Assembly: GCA_016987375.1 (NCBI GenBank)
Contig: PJRA01000142.1
Coordinates: 65,780 to 129,779 of the forward strand
Length of the DNA: 64,000 nt
Direction: 5' to 3'
Origin: Brachionus koreanus
Taxonomy: Eukaryota; Rotifera; Eurotatoria; Ploima; Brachionidae
Below are positions 33,101 through 44,039 of the stretch, in pieces. The position numbers and the translations under genes are program-made. The notes under the pieces are model-generated. The model was given only the letters and a program-made list of their open reading frames with translations. It did no database searches and had not been told where the DNA came from. The first letter of the stretch is position 1; each line of letters begins with the position of its first letter.

Positions 33101-36100
33101 GACTTTCCAATTCTTTTCGTTCTCGATCCAATCTTTCTCTTTCGCTTTGTTCCACTTTGGCTTTTCTCTCTAATTCACAACGCTCTCGTTCTATCCTTGA
33201 GCGTTCAACTTCTACTGATCTATTTATTTCAATGCGTTCTTGTCTTATTTTTTCAAGTTCTCTCTGCTCCTTTTCTTTTTCTAGTCTTTGATTTTCAAGC
33301 TCTCTTTTTTCGGCTTCTAGTTTCTCTCTTTCTAGTCTTAAAATTCGTTTAACTTCCATGCTTTCTTTTTCTAGGCGCTCTCTCTCGAGCCTTTCGGCCT
33401 CCAATTTTTCCATTTTCGATTGTTCTAACAGCATTTTATCTCTTTCCAAGTTTTGTCTCTCCAATTTAATCATGTTTTCAATCGCTTTTACTTTCTCCTG
33501 CTCTTGTCGCTCAATTTCCATTTTCTCAAGCTCAAGTTTTTGTCTTTCAAGCCGAATCGATTCATTTCGTTCGCGCTCCAATCTCTCTTTGTTCTCCAAT
33601 TCGATTCTAGATAATTCCATTTGACTTTTTTCTAATTCTAGTTTCTCTCTTTCGATTCTAAGCAAGTTTTCTCTTTCAGCAATTTCTTGTTCATACTGGT
33701 GTCTTTCGATTAAAGATTTCTCGAACTCAGCCTTTTCAGTTTCAAGTTTTTCTCTCTCTATCTTAATGAAATCGGACTCTGGGTCGATCAAAATCGACTC
33801 GTCGTATTGGTTGATCATTCTATCATCACTCTGTATCATGTAGTCAACAGTTGTTGTTTCTTCTAAATTGTCATCTTCATTTGAATTTACTGGCAACACT
33901 TTGTAAACTTCATACCGATGGTCATCTTTGATCACGTTTTCTATTGTTCTAACAATTTGCCTGGTTGTTGTTGTTGTTTCTTGCAAAAGAACAAGGTCTT
34001 TGTTGGATTGATTAGGCGTCGATTGAGTGTCGTCCAAGGACATTTTTTCAAGTAGGATATTCTCGCTTTCTTTTCGCAAATCGTCAAATTCTTCATCCAA
34101 AAGATCAATAAAATTTTCTTTATCTTTAGACAAACCCTTCAAAGTGTCCATTTGCATGTCCAAAGTGTTGGTCAGCTGATCAAGTTTTTTTTGCTTGGCC
34201 GAAATTGAATATTGATTTAGGCCAAAGCGAATTTCATTCGATTTGTTTCTGTAATTGTCTTCGACAAGATTTAAATCGCTCAAAAATTCGTTTATTCTCA
34301 CATTAATTTCATTTTCTTTGTCTAAATTCTCAGCTTCAATTAGAGCTTTAAAATTGGACAATAAAGTTGGCAAATCTTTGTCGTCATCAAACTTTTCCAA
34401 AGTGTCCAACTCTTTTTTTTGATCGACAAATTTACTAACACTAATTTTTAACGATTCTATTTTTTCTATATCTGACAAAATTTTATCATACTGATTGTTA
34501 AGAAAGTCGAAAATTATTTTCGACTCTTCGTTTATGTCTGTTTGCGCATCGTTTTGCGAATAGTCATCAAAAAACTTTAATATTTCTGACAATTCATTTT
34601 TCAACTCTTCCAATTGTTTTTCTACATTTGCATGTTTGGCCAAATTTTTTTCATAAAAATCAACCACTTGATCTAATTGAAACTCATATCGTTTCATTAG
34701 AAAGCTCATTTGCTCCAATCTGTCATCGGCCGTATCCGTCTGACACACTGTTTTACTCAAGTCCTCAAGTATTAGAACATTTTTTGCTAGAATATCTTTA
34801 CATTTTGATATTTTTTTTAAAAAATGATCAATTTTATTCTCATTATTGCTTTCATCCAAAGAATCATTTAAATTACTATCAAAAAAGCTTGTTAAACTGT
34901 CTTCATTTGTTTTTAAATTCGGTTTATCTAAAAATAATTTTTCCAGTGTTTTTAAATTTTGATCTATCATTTGAATTTGATTTTCTTTCAAATCGTTCAT
35001 TTGGCGAATTTCCAAAAGGCTTGATCTTCTTTCTAATTCCTCACTAATATTATGTCGAATGGTCTCCTGAACACAATTGAGTCTTTCGTATATAACTGTT
35101 GGCATTTGCAGATGGTCATCGCTGGCTAGCGACTTGGCTTCTGTCTTCAACTGATCAACCTCCTGTTCATACATTCTCATTTGATCTAGAACCGATTTTT
35201 GCTCTTCGACAGCCGAATGTAACGATGAATCGTCTTCTTCTGCCATAAATCTTCTTGTGCTCTGGCAACTCAAGCTCCTGATTTTACCCGATATGATGTC
35301 TAGCTTTTGAGCTAGTTTCAAAATTGCTTTTAGATAGTTTGATCTTAATTGAATATTTTCCAAATTTTGGTTGAACAATTTTTCGAATCTTAATCTCAAG
35401 TTGTCAACAAATCCGGTTGTTGTTTCATTTGAGGATATTGATTCTTTGCTTGGCGATTTTACTTCAACAAGCAATGAGCTGAGCAATTTTCTATTTGGAC
35501 TTAAATCTTGCAACAAAAACTTTAAAGGAAATAAAACAAAATTAGTTGGTTTTAAATCGGAATTAAGTGTGTACAAAATTTAAAGCAATCATTTGATGGA
35601 TTTATTTTTGTTTCTTTTAAGAAGAATATTATTTAGTCAAAAGTGTATGAAATATATTTTTTTTACGAAATATTAATAGACTGCTTGAAAGAATTTTACA
35701 ATTTAAGGGTTTCGTAAAAATTATATGTTTGCGGATAATTAACAAGTATAACGATCACTTGCAAAAATATTTGCTTTTTTTATAAAAGGCTATTCAAATT
35801 AAATTTTTTATAATAAATTTTGGTTTATTTTAATTTTTTTTTTTTGGTTAGGGAAAATAATATGCTTGTAAGCAAAAAATATTAGAATAAATTTTAAAAT
35901 AATTTTAAAAAAATCCATTCTAAACAATTATTATTTTTTTAGCAAAATAAAATGTACCTCAATTTTTTCCAAAGCTCTTGAATACTCAGACACAGAAGGC
36001 AAATTGTAATCAAACAAACTTTTAACAGTCACCTCAAATTCATATAGCCAAGAGTCTAACATTGTCAAATTGCGATCTAAAGTTTCTCTTTTATTGAGTT

Positions 36101-38957
36101 TTGCTTGAATGTTGTTGCTTAAAATTTCAATTTTTTGTGTCAAATTTATCCATTGTGAATTTAAATTTTGAAATGCATCTTCAATAAATGATCTGTCTTC
36201 GATTTTATTCTCGGCCAATTCGAGCACACATTTTTTCATTTGTTCTAAATATGATTCGCATCGAGGAAAAAAATTCGAAGTTTTAAATTTTTCGTTGAAC
36301 TTTTTATAAATTTTTTCGGCATCATAGTTTGCATTTAATGCCGAAAAGTGCTGATTTAATTGATGGTCGGCTTCAGCTAATTCTTGCTTTAATAACGATT
36401 CTAGATATTTAAATTCTAGTTTTAGGAGTCGAATAGGCGCATGTGAAATAATCATTTTCCATTGTCCTTCCAAAGTTTCCATAAGATTTCTTATTTCTGT
36501 TTTATCTTTGTCATTTTTTAGACAAAAAAGCTTTTGGCCCGATTCAAGAAAATCGATTAAAATTTCTTCGTTAACATGGTTAAAAAACTCCTTAAGAAAA
36601 TTTTGTTAAAAATTTAATTTTACAGCTAATATTTTAAATAGACTTTGTGCTTTTCAATGAGATAGGTTAGATCGTCATTTTTTTCGATAACAATGCGTTG
36701 AGCATTTGTTATCCAGCCTTCAAGCTGCTTGGTTTGCATATGAAAATTTCGCCACAAATTTTGCTGTTCTTTGAAAAGTTCTTCCCATTTTAAACGTTTG
36801 GTATTTAAATTCTTAAGAAAAATATTAAGACTAATTGTTAAGACAATTTAGATGAGACTATTTACACTAATTAAATCTCTAAGCTTTTGAAGTTTGTTGT
36901 TCAATTCAGTTGTGTCGACATTTTGTGGTATTTTGTATTTGAAAGTTTGGATTTGTTGCAATTTTGTTTTAATTGAGTTGCTATGAACTTTAAATTCATC
37001 AAAGTGTTTCTTTTATTACAGAAAAATAATCAAAATATTTACATTTTTAGTTAATCTTTTTTTTTATGTTTAATTAATCAATTTAAACAAAAAAAAATAG
37101 ACAATATAAAGCATTGTAAATTTTGGAACAAACAAACGAGGCCTTTAACAAACTTAAACTACTAACAGTCTCGAATCGACTTTTTGAGTTGAGTGAGAGA
37201 TATGTTAGAGCAGGATTGAGTCATTCTATTCCATTGGTCGTCAGACTGGTGGAAGAATACAAGGAAGGTTACGAATCTCGATACATCGAATATCCGACTC
37301 CACTGTGTAACTGCTACCTTACTATTTCCTCTTTTTTTCCTGAGCCATCAGAAATTTAAACATATGTATCCTGTTACTCTCTATTTAATTTACCTATTTT
37401 TTTTTTTTTCTTTTTCTTTTTAAATCATATTTACTATATTTTATTTTTATTATTTTTAAATTTATTTTATTTTTTTTTTTTTTAATCTGAAGGAGCATTA
37501 GCTCGGTACAGAAAACAAATAAATAAATAAATGGAACAAAAAAAATCAAAAAAAATTTTGTTTCTTAAAGTCTAAAAACAGTTCTGCAAAAAGTAACAGC
37601 TGACACAAAGTATGTATCACCTATATATATTTTGTATCAATTGTAACACTTTGCAAAACTATTTTTAGAATTTAGAAAAAGAAAATTTTTTTCTTTGTTC
37701 CAAAATTCCCAATGTACAATTAAAACACCTTGCAAACCTTTTGTTTTTCAATATGAAGAAGTATTTCATCGAAATTAAATTGATCTGGTTCATGTCTCAC
37801 AAGGTTTTCACCCTCGATTATCCAAAATTCAATATTCTCCAAATCATGGACCATTGAATTTAAATCCGGCTGGATTTGAGATGTCATTTTTTTGTATTCT
37901 GTCATACAGCTTTTAATATGATTAATTTTTTTTTCACTCAAACGAATTGAGTCAGTGAAATTTTTGATTTTTTCCTTCTCTTTTTTGAGATCGATTCTTT
38001 GCGTAAGTTTGGATACTAGTTTTAGATTTGTTTCTAAAAATTCTATGTCTTTTGATGACTTGATTAATTCCTCGTGATACTTGGCTATCGAGGTTATTTT
38101 CACACTTTTGTTAAGCAAATGGTCAATTTTTGCTAAACGATCGTTCACCATTTGTAAACTATGCTCACACTCAAAAAATTTTAAGTACTGTTCATATATT
38201 GTATCCTTAAATTTGTCTTGATATGACTTCCAAAGCTTATTAATTGAGGACATGCTTTCTTTAATTTTCGATGAACTATACGAGTCACAGACTTGGAGAA
38301 GAAAATTTGCAGATTCATTGAATTGTGAGTGTGTTTTTTGATACTTTTGATAGTTTGACAAGTCAATCTTAAATTGATTTAAAAGCAAGTTTGAAAATTT
38401 TATTTTCATCAAAAAAAAAATTACATTTGAAATATCAGAAGTGTTCTTTTGATTTTCAAACCAAGTGCTTAATATACTGTGTCCTTCATTGAACTTTTCC
38501 CATGAATTACTTGACTTTTCTAGCATTGTTTTTATGCTCTTTACCTCGGTATTCAAATTTCTCAGTCGTTCTTTATACTCTATTAGTTTTTTGCGATTTG
38601 TTTCATTTAGATTAACTTTATTAGAATTAAAAAATAAAAATTTATTTTAAAAAATTTGCTTAGCATACTAAATTTTTTGAAATCTTTGTCAATAAATGTA
38701 AGCTCGTCGATAAATTTTGAATCATTTAAATTTTCTTTGCTCAAAAATTTCTAATTTTACTTGGTTAGTTTATAAATGAAAAAAAAACTGAATATTTATT
38801 TAGAATTTACATTAAGAGAAGAATATAGACTATCTATTTCCTGTTTGTTTTTATATTTTCGATTGCAATCTTTAAGCGTTGACTCAACAGCTTTTATCAG
38901 GCTATTCAATTTTTGTAAATAATCGCCTGCATCAGACCCATTAAATGAAACATCCAT
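21133..38957 (-). CDS. Giant spectrin-repeat-like coiled-coil protein (about 3,556 aa), 10 exons
   Basis: Exons (minus strand): 38957-38811, 38750-38669, 38615-37738, 37009-36866, 36811-36644, 36590-35958, 35519-30894, 28109-24507, 21574-21425, 21372-21133; all phases agree. Before the start codon the frame has a stop (TAA). The protein is helical throughout. Spectrin-repeat hallmarks recur, with Trp followed by heptads: LKWEELFKEQQNLW and LEGWITNAQRI (exon 5), KARWDDLKIII and NSRWDALHND (exon 8). Residues about 1264-1794 (33780-32190) are an almost unbroken E/R/K helix (RLEREKLEAEKRELE type), expected to form a single alpha helix or long coiled coil. No calponin-homology, KASH or plakin domain was seen, so the identity within spectraplakin, nesprin or dystrophin relatives is open. 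A cytoskeletal role is inferred. Confidence 0.8.
21766..21957. mobile_element. TTAA-flanked MITE (piggyBac type), copy 2
   Basis: 192 bp between TTAACACTAGAA at the left and TTCTAGTGTTAA at the right; the TTAA borders are perfect. The right end carries GCCTGGTGCTTCTAG, matching the copy at 28400-28625. No coding capacity. Confidence 0.75.
22080..22350. repeat. Copy of the 44-kb SWIM-element repeat lacking its middle
   Basis: ATTACTGAATCAGGCACTGA and following bases match 44053-44090. AACTGATTATATGTTTTTTT and the next about 80 bases match 44730-44830. The SWIM-coding part present at 44 kb is absent, so this is an internally deleted copy or a related non-autonomous element. Confidence 0.6.
22690..23716 (+). 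mobile_element. LINE fragment (ORF2 C-terminal part and 3' end)
   Basis: Two adjoining frames (22738-23013 and 23031-23306, shifted) read as the C-terminal part of a LINE reverse transcriptase: VKRVETMRYLEFEIS-like text, HPNMKAHLYKSF, then LTIPRRCRTTSLLLSLNI and IKADFFNRL. The family normally has YLG where this copy has YLE. The 3' end is marked by a less AT-rich block (23641-23690) and an (AAT)n tail at 23697-23716. It is 5' truncated and frameshifted, in the same strand sense as the host array but antisense to the giant gene. Confidence 0.75.
23838..24203. mobile_element. Foldback MITE with perfect 9-bp target duplication
   Basis: The two arms (about 110 bp each) are inverted copies: GGTTTTGTGAAATTTGGTAC at the left, and the right arm on the other strand begins GGTTTTATGAAATTTAGTAC. 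TTAAGAGAA flanks both sides (23829-23837 and 24204-24212). A 9-bp duplication is typical of MULE/Mutator-type elements. It is 366 bp with no coding region. Confidence 0.82.
28236..28300. repeat. Solo arm of the GTACAA foldback family
   Basis: TTTTGTGAAATTAAGTACAA and following bases match the arms of the 23838-24203 element. No inverted partner was found nearby, so this looks like a decayed single arm. Confidence 0.5.
28400..28625. mobile_element. TTAA-type MITE, copy 3, with subterminal palindrome
   Basis: Left end TAACACTAGAAGCACC, right end TGCTTCTAGTGTTAA. The left border is CTAA in place of TTAA. Near the right end is a palindrome AACGAGTCAAAATGACTCGTT, laid out like the GGGGTCC...GGACCCC palindrome of the piggyBac relic at 8227. 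It is 226 bp and non-coding. Confidence 0.72.
29335..29648. repeat. Long foldback repeat (arms about 145 bp)
   Basis: The left arm begins TAGCTTGAAAAACCGAAT and includes CAAAAAAGCTTAAAATGCTT and GTTCAAAAGTCATTAAGTC. The right arm is its inverted copy with roughly 85% identity by eye, ending TCAAGCTA. The centre is a short ACCATT-rich loop near 29470-29500. No target duplication could be defined. Confidence 0.7.
30230..30370 (-). pseudogene. SWIM zinc-finger relic (MULE transposase type)
   Basis: The minus-strand frame reads VRIVKFNRDDWTASSCTCYY then LKNYFCYHLL, matching the SWIM pattern C-x-C-x(n)-C-x-H. Such fingers are common at the C-terminus of MULE-type transposases and in derived host genes. 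No transposase core is seen around it and the frame becomes hydrophobic beyond, so a transposon relic is more likely than an exon of a host gene. Confidence 0.55.
37112..37714. mobile_element. Foldback MITE interrupted by a LINE tail
   Basis: The left end is CATTGTAAATTTTGGAACA; the right end on the other strand is CATTGGGAATTTTGGAACA. Inner arms (37541-37600 and 37640-37700) also pair, for example CTAAAAACAGTTCTGCAAA with its inverted partner. Without the LINE insertion the element would be about 195 bp. Its own target duplication is unclear. Confidence 0.65.
37133..37531 (+). mobile_element. 5'-truncated LINE 3' end, copy 2
   Basis: The coding part (37133-37359) reads as an ORF2 C-terminus: NRLFELSERYVRAGL, then YESRYIEYPTPLCNC. 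A 3' UTR ending CTGAAGGAGCATTAGCTCGG and an (AAAT)n tail follow. TGGAACAAA occurs on both sides (37124-37132 and 37532-37540), the target duplication of this insertion. It is homologous to the minus-strand tail at 17065-17315. Confidence 0.8.
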
Positions 38958-41079
38958 TTTAAATTATCTTGTATGACTGCATGAAAATATCTTCTAAAAT
39001 ACCTTAAAAATATTTTTGATTAAGAAAACAAAAATTAATTTTTAACGGAAAGGCTTTTTTATTTGAAATTTTTTTAATTTCTTTTTTAGCCTTCTTTCAT
39101 TCATGTATTTATTAAAAATTAAAAAGTAATTTTGAAGAAAAAAAATCTGAGCTTAATTAGGTAGTAGAGTAAAACTCCACATATTTGAATCCCTAAAAAT
39201 TTTTTCGTCTCGACTTTGTAATTCAAAACATGATCCGCATTTATAAACATGACCTTTAAAACAAATATTCTTTAAATAATAAAGAAAAATGTCTGAAATA
39301 GAAGCTAGAAAATTATTAATTTATTGATTTTAAATTTAAAAATTGATCAAATAAAAATTTTTGTAATGTGAAATATTTTTGAAAATTTAAAATAAAATAA
39401 AATTTTATGAAATATTAAAAATTTTATAAACATCATATAATTAATCAATATAAGAAGCATTAAACTAAAAATATAAAATTCTGGCTTAAATTATTTCTTT
39501 TTACAAGATTGAAATTTCCAAAGTAACAAAAATTAAACCTAAAATATATTGGGTTTCGATTCAAATAAAATCTTAATAATTATAAATTCAAAACTAAAAC
39601 TTGTGGGGCTGATTAATTTATCTAAACGAGCCAAACTGGTGTTGAAGAGAATCTAAAAATCCGTCAAAACAACAACTACTAATTAAAATTTTTGACTCTG
39701 TAAACACTCCAAAACTAATAAAATTTTACTTAACTTTCATAATTATGAATTTTGATTCCGAATTAGTCCGAAAACCGTACCCTTGACTAAATTCAAGTCT
39801 TTAATAACACCTAACGAGAAGTTTTTACAAAATTAAAATTTGTAACTATGACGATTTATATAATGATTAGCCAAATGAAATTATCAGACGGCTTATTAGG
39901 CTGATACTTATATCGAATGTGCTCTTAAGATGATATCGTTTAAATATTTGCTTATAAGCTACTATAGAATTGGTAGATTTTTTATTTGGATTAAAAAAAA
40001 ATAGAATTATATACTTTATAATTTAGATTGTTTTAATTAGAATAAATCTCAAATTTTAAAATAATCTGAAAAAGTTCTACAAAAACCTTTTTCGCAAAAT
40101 AGCCCTAAAATGTGATTCAAATTGAATAGGTCATTTGAATTTAATGTGAACGCAGTATAAATTTAAAAAAAACTTGGATATTCAAAGATCATATGAATAA
40201 TATTCAAATTTTAGAATAATAATTAAAAACTATACCCGTTTTAAATAAGGAAATTTTTTAAAAATCAATTTAAATTATTTATCAGTAAAAAGTATAAATT
40301 TAAAATAGAAAAAAACTGTTGATATTATTAAGCTTTTATTTTTAAAATACGAACTATAAATATGCTAACCAAACTAATCGACCTAAAAAAAAACCAATCT
40401 TTTTAATTGTTGACTTTCACAACTAAATTGCTTTAAGAAAAGAGCCTTTTATTCATTCTAAGAAATTTTAAATATTAATTATTCTTGTAAAATATTTTAG
40501 CTAAAAGCTAAAATTTTGAATAATTTCGTTGAATTTAAATATTTAAAATTTTAGATTTTTCAGAATGATTTTTTTATAACTTTCTAAAAAAATGCGTAAA
40601 CAAGATATTGTTGGGCCTTGAAAATTAGCGCCTTTTTAGATTTTTTTTTTAAGCGAATTTACATTTGCTTCATATCTGCTTTTCTTTTCTTCAGATCATA
40701 CATAGGTTCAACATTTGTCAATTTAATTCTTTTTTATTATACTCATTAATCGTTAAAACGAATTTAACATTATAAAAAAATAAATTTTAAAAAAGGAATT
40801 TTGTAATTTTTAAAAAATTTTCGCAATTAAAATAATCTTTTTTGTCATCTTTTTGACTGTCTTAAGTTTAAATAACAAATTTTGCTTGATTAGTTATTTT
40901 GAAAATCATACTTTTATATTATATTAAAACCATGCTATTTAGTTAATTATTTATTGCAATAATTTTTAATTTCAAAAATTAGAAAAATTAAGAATTTGCT
41001 TTCAAAAAATATTTTTTTTTATAATTTCAATAAAAAGATTAAAAAATAAAAAAAATTTAAAATAAATTTTTTTTTAAAA
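38958..41079. other. Intergenic AT-rich region (2.1 kb)
   Basis: No coding exon, RNA gene or transposon end could be identified. It probably contains the promoters of the divergent giant gene and the zinc-domain gene, but no distinct element is visible. Confidence 0.4.
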
Positions 41080-41502
41080 ATGGCTAAGAAAACAGAATGT
41101 TCAGGTGATATTGAGTTTTTAGATAAATCAATTTTACCAAGCTACAGATGCAAAAAATGTAGATTTAAACTATTTGATATTGACAAAATTGTAAATCACA
41201 AAGAAGAAAGCGAATTTCAAGGCATCGAATTAAAGCAAAAAATCCAATTTTATGCCAAAAATAATCTTTGTCGAGCCAACAACCAAATAACTTGTAGCCG
41301 AGAAATTTACATAGAACCGCTTAAATGGTTTGAAAATCGACTTGATGACATCAGCGGAAAAATAAATTGTCCAAAATGCGATTCAAAACTAGGATCTTTT
41401 GACTGGAGTGGCTCTAAATGTGCTTGTGGGGCCTGGATAACACCTTCATTTCATATTTCAAAATCTAAAATTGATTACCATGATTCTGTCCTTGTTGAAT
41501 AA
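41080..41502 (+). CDS. Stand-alone DUSP12/YVH1-type zinc-binding domain protein
   Basis: 140 residues, intronless. It matches the C-terminal zinc-binding domain of DUSP12 (YVH1): YRCKKCRFKLFD at residues about 22-33, then CSREIYIEPLKWF, GKINCPKCDSKLGSFDWSGS and CACGAWITPSFHISKSKID. Cys pairs C-x2-C, C-x2-C and C-x-C are in place to bind zinc. DUSP12 proteins have an N-terminal dual-specificity phosphatase domain (HCxxGxSRS) of about 170 residues; nothing like it is encoded here or in the 2 kb upstream. In yeast Yvh1 the zinc domain alone serves 60S ribosome maturation (release of Mrt4), so a phosphatase-free protein could keep that role. RNF180 has a related domain but fits less well. Confidence 0.75.
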   Translation: MAKKTECSGDIEFLDKSILPSYRCKKCRFKLFDIDKIVNHKEESEFQGIELKQKIQFYAKNNLCRANNQITCSREIYIEPLKWFENRLDDISGKINCPKCDSKLGSFDWSGSKCACGAWITPSFHISKSKIDYHDSVLVE

Positions 41503-41986
41503 ATTAATATTTTTAAATAAAATTAATAATTTTTTTAATCCTGATTTCTCTTCTTCGTGTCTCATTTTAATTTCAAACATCGGTGGTTTGGACAATGGGA
41601 AAATAAAAAAGTTAAATTACACTTTTTGCTCTCTGTATTTTAATTTATTAAAAGTTTGATTATTTATTTTTAATCTAAAATAAAAATCCTCTTATCCACA
41701 ACTAACCCGACTCCCTAAAACAAGTCTCCACTCAACAAGGACCTCATTAAATTGTTAATATAATGATTTAGTTAACTACGAAATACAAAGAAAATTTCTT
41801 TTTAAAATTTACATTTCATGAAATAATACTAGTTAAATTCAAATGTCTGTAATTTTTCAGCTTAAAATAAACAAAACAAACAATTAAGTAAATTTTAAGT
41901 AAAATAACTCTAGTTAAAATAAATGAAACTCTATTTTAAAATATTGATTTTTTTAATAAAAAATAAATCAAAAAATATTAAATTTT
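41503..41986. other. Short convergent intergenic stretch
   Basis: This lies between the ends of two convergent genes (41502 + and 41987 -). It is AT-rich and contains AATAAA-like sequences on both strands. A small open frame at 41471-41659 has no support. Confidence 0.4.
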
Positions 41987-42921
41987 TTAAGTCTTTTGAA
42001 GATTATTTTGATTGATGCTCTCTGGCATTACAGGCATCGGAAAATCAAAATTTGATGTGACAGGATTTTGATTTTCTGATATCATCAGGTCTTCATATTT
42101 TGGAGGCAATGGGTTAATTGGTTCAGAAAACTCATTTGAATTGTTGTAATTACGATCAAAATTCTGATTTATGTTAATTTCAATATTATTACCTTGACTA
42201 GGTAAATTTTGATTGCTTTGAGTGTTAGATTGTTGTATTGTTTTTTTTCCTTTAATCATCAATTAAATAATAAAAGCATGATAATTTTTGTTTTTTTTTT
42301 AATTTTACTAAATGGTGATTTAAACTTCGGACAAGATGGACATTTCAGGCATGATAAACAATTATTTGAACAAGGCAAACGTGGTGAACATTTCTTTTCT
42401 TTTTGCTTTGTCCAAATAACAATAAAACTTATAATTCCAATAATGACAATTATAGTTGGAAAACTTTAAAAAAATGATTAAGAATTTTTAAGTCTTTCAT
42501 AATTAGGGAGAAAAATTTTTTAAGAATTAATCCGCAAAATTTTAGAAAAATTATAAAAATTTAATGATGAATTTAAATATAAAGTTTATTTAACAGAAAA
42601 CTAACACTAAGGTCCAAAGATTTTGTGGATCAAAGCTACATGCTTCTTGATATGTTTTTGCTTGAGAATTGCAACCCCTTGAACACCTAATAGAAAATAA
42701 TATTAAAATATGAAATATTTAAGTAAATATTTTTTTACTCTGTTTGAAGGACCGGGGTTAAAGATGGATAATTTGGATAATAATAACATTTAACGCAATC
42801 AACAACCTCAAAGTTATCATTTAAATTATTCTATAAATTTAAACTTTAAATTTTAAATGCTTACTTTAAAATTTATAATTATCCATAGTTCAAAAATTGT
42901 TAACAAAATAAAAAAAAACAT
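41987..42921 (-). CDS. Single-pass membrane protein with Cys-rich ectodomain and PPxY motif (Shisa/CYYR1/VOPP-like layout)
   Basis: Exons (minus): 42921-42865, 42830-42739, 42686-42606, 42463-42309, 42249-41987; phases join to 215 residues. Signal peptide 1-18 (FFFILLTIFELWIIINF). Short ectodomain with VDCVKCYYYPNYP and CSRGCNSQ...C. A transmembrane segment of about 22 residues (LVFPTIIVIIGIISFIVIW) is created by a phase-2 splice. A cytoplasmic cysteine cluster follows (CSPRLPCSNNCLSCLKCPSC), then an Asn/Gln-rich tail with PPKYEDL, a PPxY ligand for WW domains of NEDD4-type ligases. The layout resembles Shisa-like single-pass adaptors (CYYR1, VOPP1, WBP1) but sequence similarity is too weak for naming. 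Confidence 0.68.
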
Positions 42922-44039
42922 TATTAAAAATTACTGTAAATTGCAATTTTTTAAGAATTTATATTATGTTTTGTTGTCAACATAAACTAAATAAAAGTTT
43001 TTACATATTAGGTTTGATTTTTAATATGTATTTTTTTGAATTAAATTCAAGAGTTAAATGTTTTCATAATTTTTTTATAAACCATAAAAATTTTAGATAT
43101 ATTCTTTTTGAACTTCAGGCTTTTTTTAACACTTGGTTAGCTGTTTTTTTATGTTTAAAAGAAAAAACAATCAAAAATATTTTTGTGATCTTAAAATAGC
43201 AATTAAAAAAATCTTTTTATAGTTAGATGCTAATTGAATGTTTGACATTTTTTAGTTTTTTTTTTATTAAAAGTTAGTTTTACATACATCATTTTACGAT
43301 AATTAAACCAAGGATCGTTTTAACAAAACATTTTTTTTAATTTAATAATTTCAAAATTTTGATTTGATTTTTTCTTCGATTCAAATTATCGGTGAATAAT
43401 AATAATTTATATTATTTGTCATAGAAACAATTTTAAAATCATTTTGTCAAGATTAACTAGTTTCAAACCATGTGGAAAATGAAATTATTTCTTAGCTTAA
43501 AATTAATTTTCATATTTTACTTTTAAAACTTTTTTGTCCATTTTTGCTCTCTTATTTAAATTTCGATATAATACATTTTCTACATGATAAATATTACTTA
43601 ATTCCCTGTTTGAAATTTTTTATTAATTTAATTTTTAATCTACTCAATGTCGGAATCTTGTTTTTGCTCACCATCTTTGTTACTTTGTTATTCTAATTAA
43701 TCTTTTTTTTTTCGTATATTTCTTTTATTTTTTCTTTGGTTTGTTTTCCTCACAAATTTCGAAAACCAGGGTATCAAAGTAATCAGAGTTAGAATCAGTG
43801 ATTATTTTGTTTCATTTGGAAATCTTGAATAATATCTGCCACAATGTTTTCTTTACAAGGTATATGAAATCGTAAATACTTAACCTTAATAACCATCTTT
43901 CTAATCTCGCACAAACATTTTTTTTGGTGTGAGGTAGAAAAAACATAAAAAAAGAGGAAAAACATTTTATTAATTTTAACAAATTTAACTTATTTAATGA
44001 GAGAAAAAAAGCATAAATTATAAAAATCAAAAAGACAAA
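42922..44039. other. Intergenic AT-rich sequence
   Basis: No gene is supported. Open frames at 42966-43199 (+) and 43812-44045 (-) are composed of hydrophobic, AT-driven codons and have no family features. Confidence 0.4.

Larger units (their letters stand above)
37010..37737. other. Intron 3 of the giant gene, filled by a nested repeat
   Basis: Almost all of this 728-bp intron is a foldback element (37112-37714) with a LINE tail inserted in it. Other introns of this gene are about 50-60 bp (or 440 bp after exon 6), so the insertion explains the extra length. Confidence 0.65.

Noticed and set aside
34628..35047. 139-residue plus-strand frame and other plus-strand frames across 24450-38650
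   Set aside because: Antisense shadows of the giant coiled-coil exons; low-complexity Ser/Phe/Leu text follows from E/K-rich codons.
42966..43199. 77-residue frame upstream of the membrane protein gene
   Set aside because: Phe/Leu/Ile/Asn text typical of AT-rich non-coding DNA, no conserved feature or splice context.
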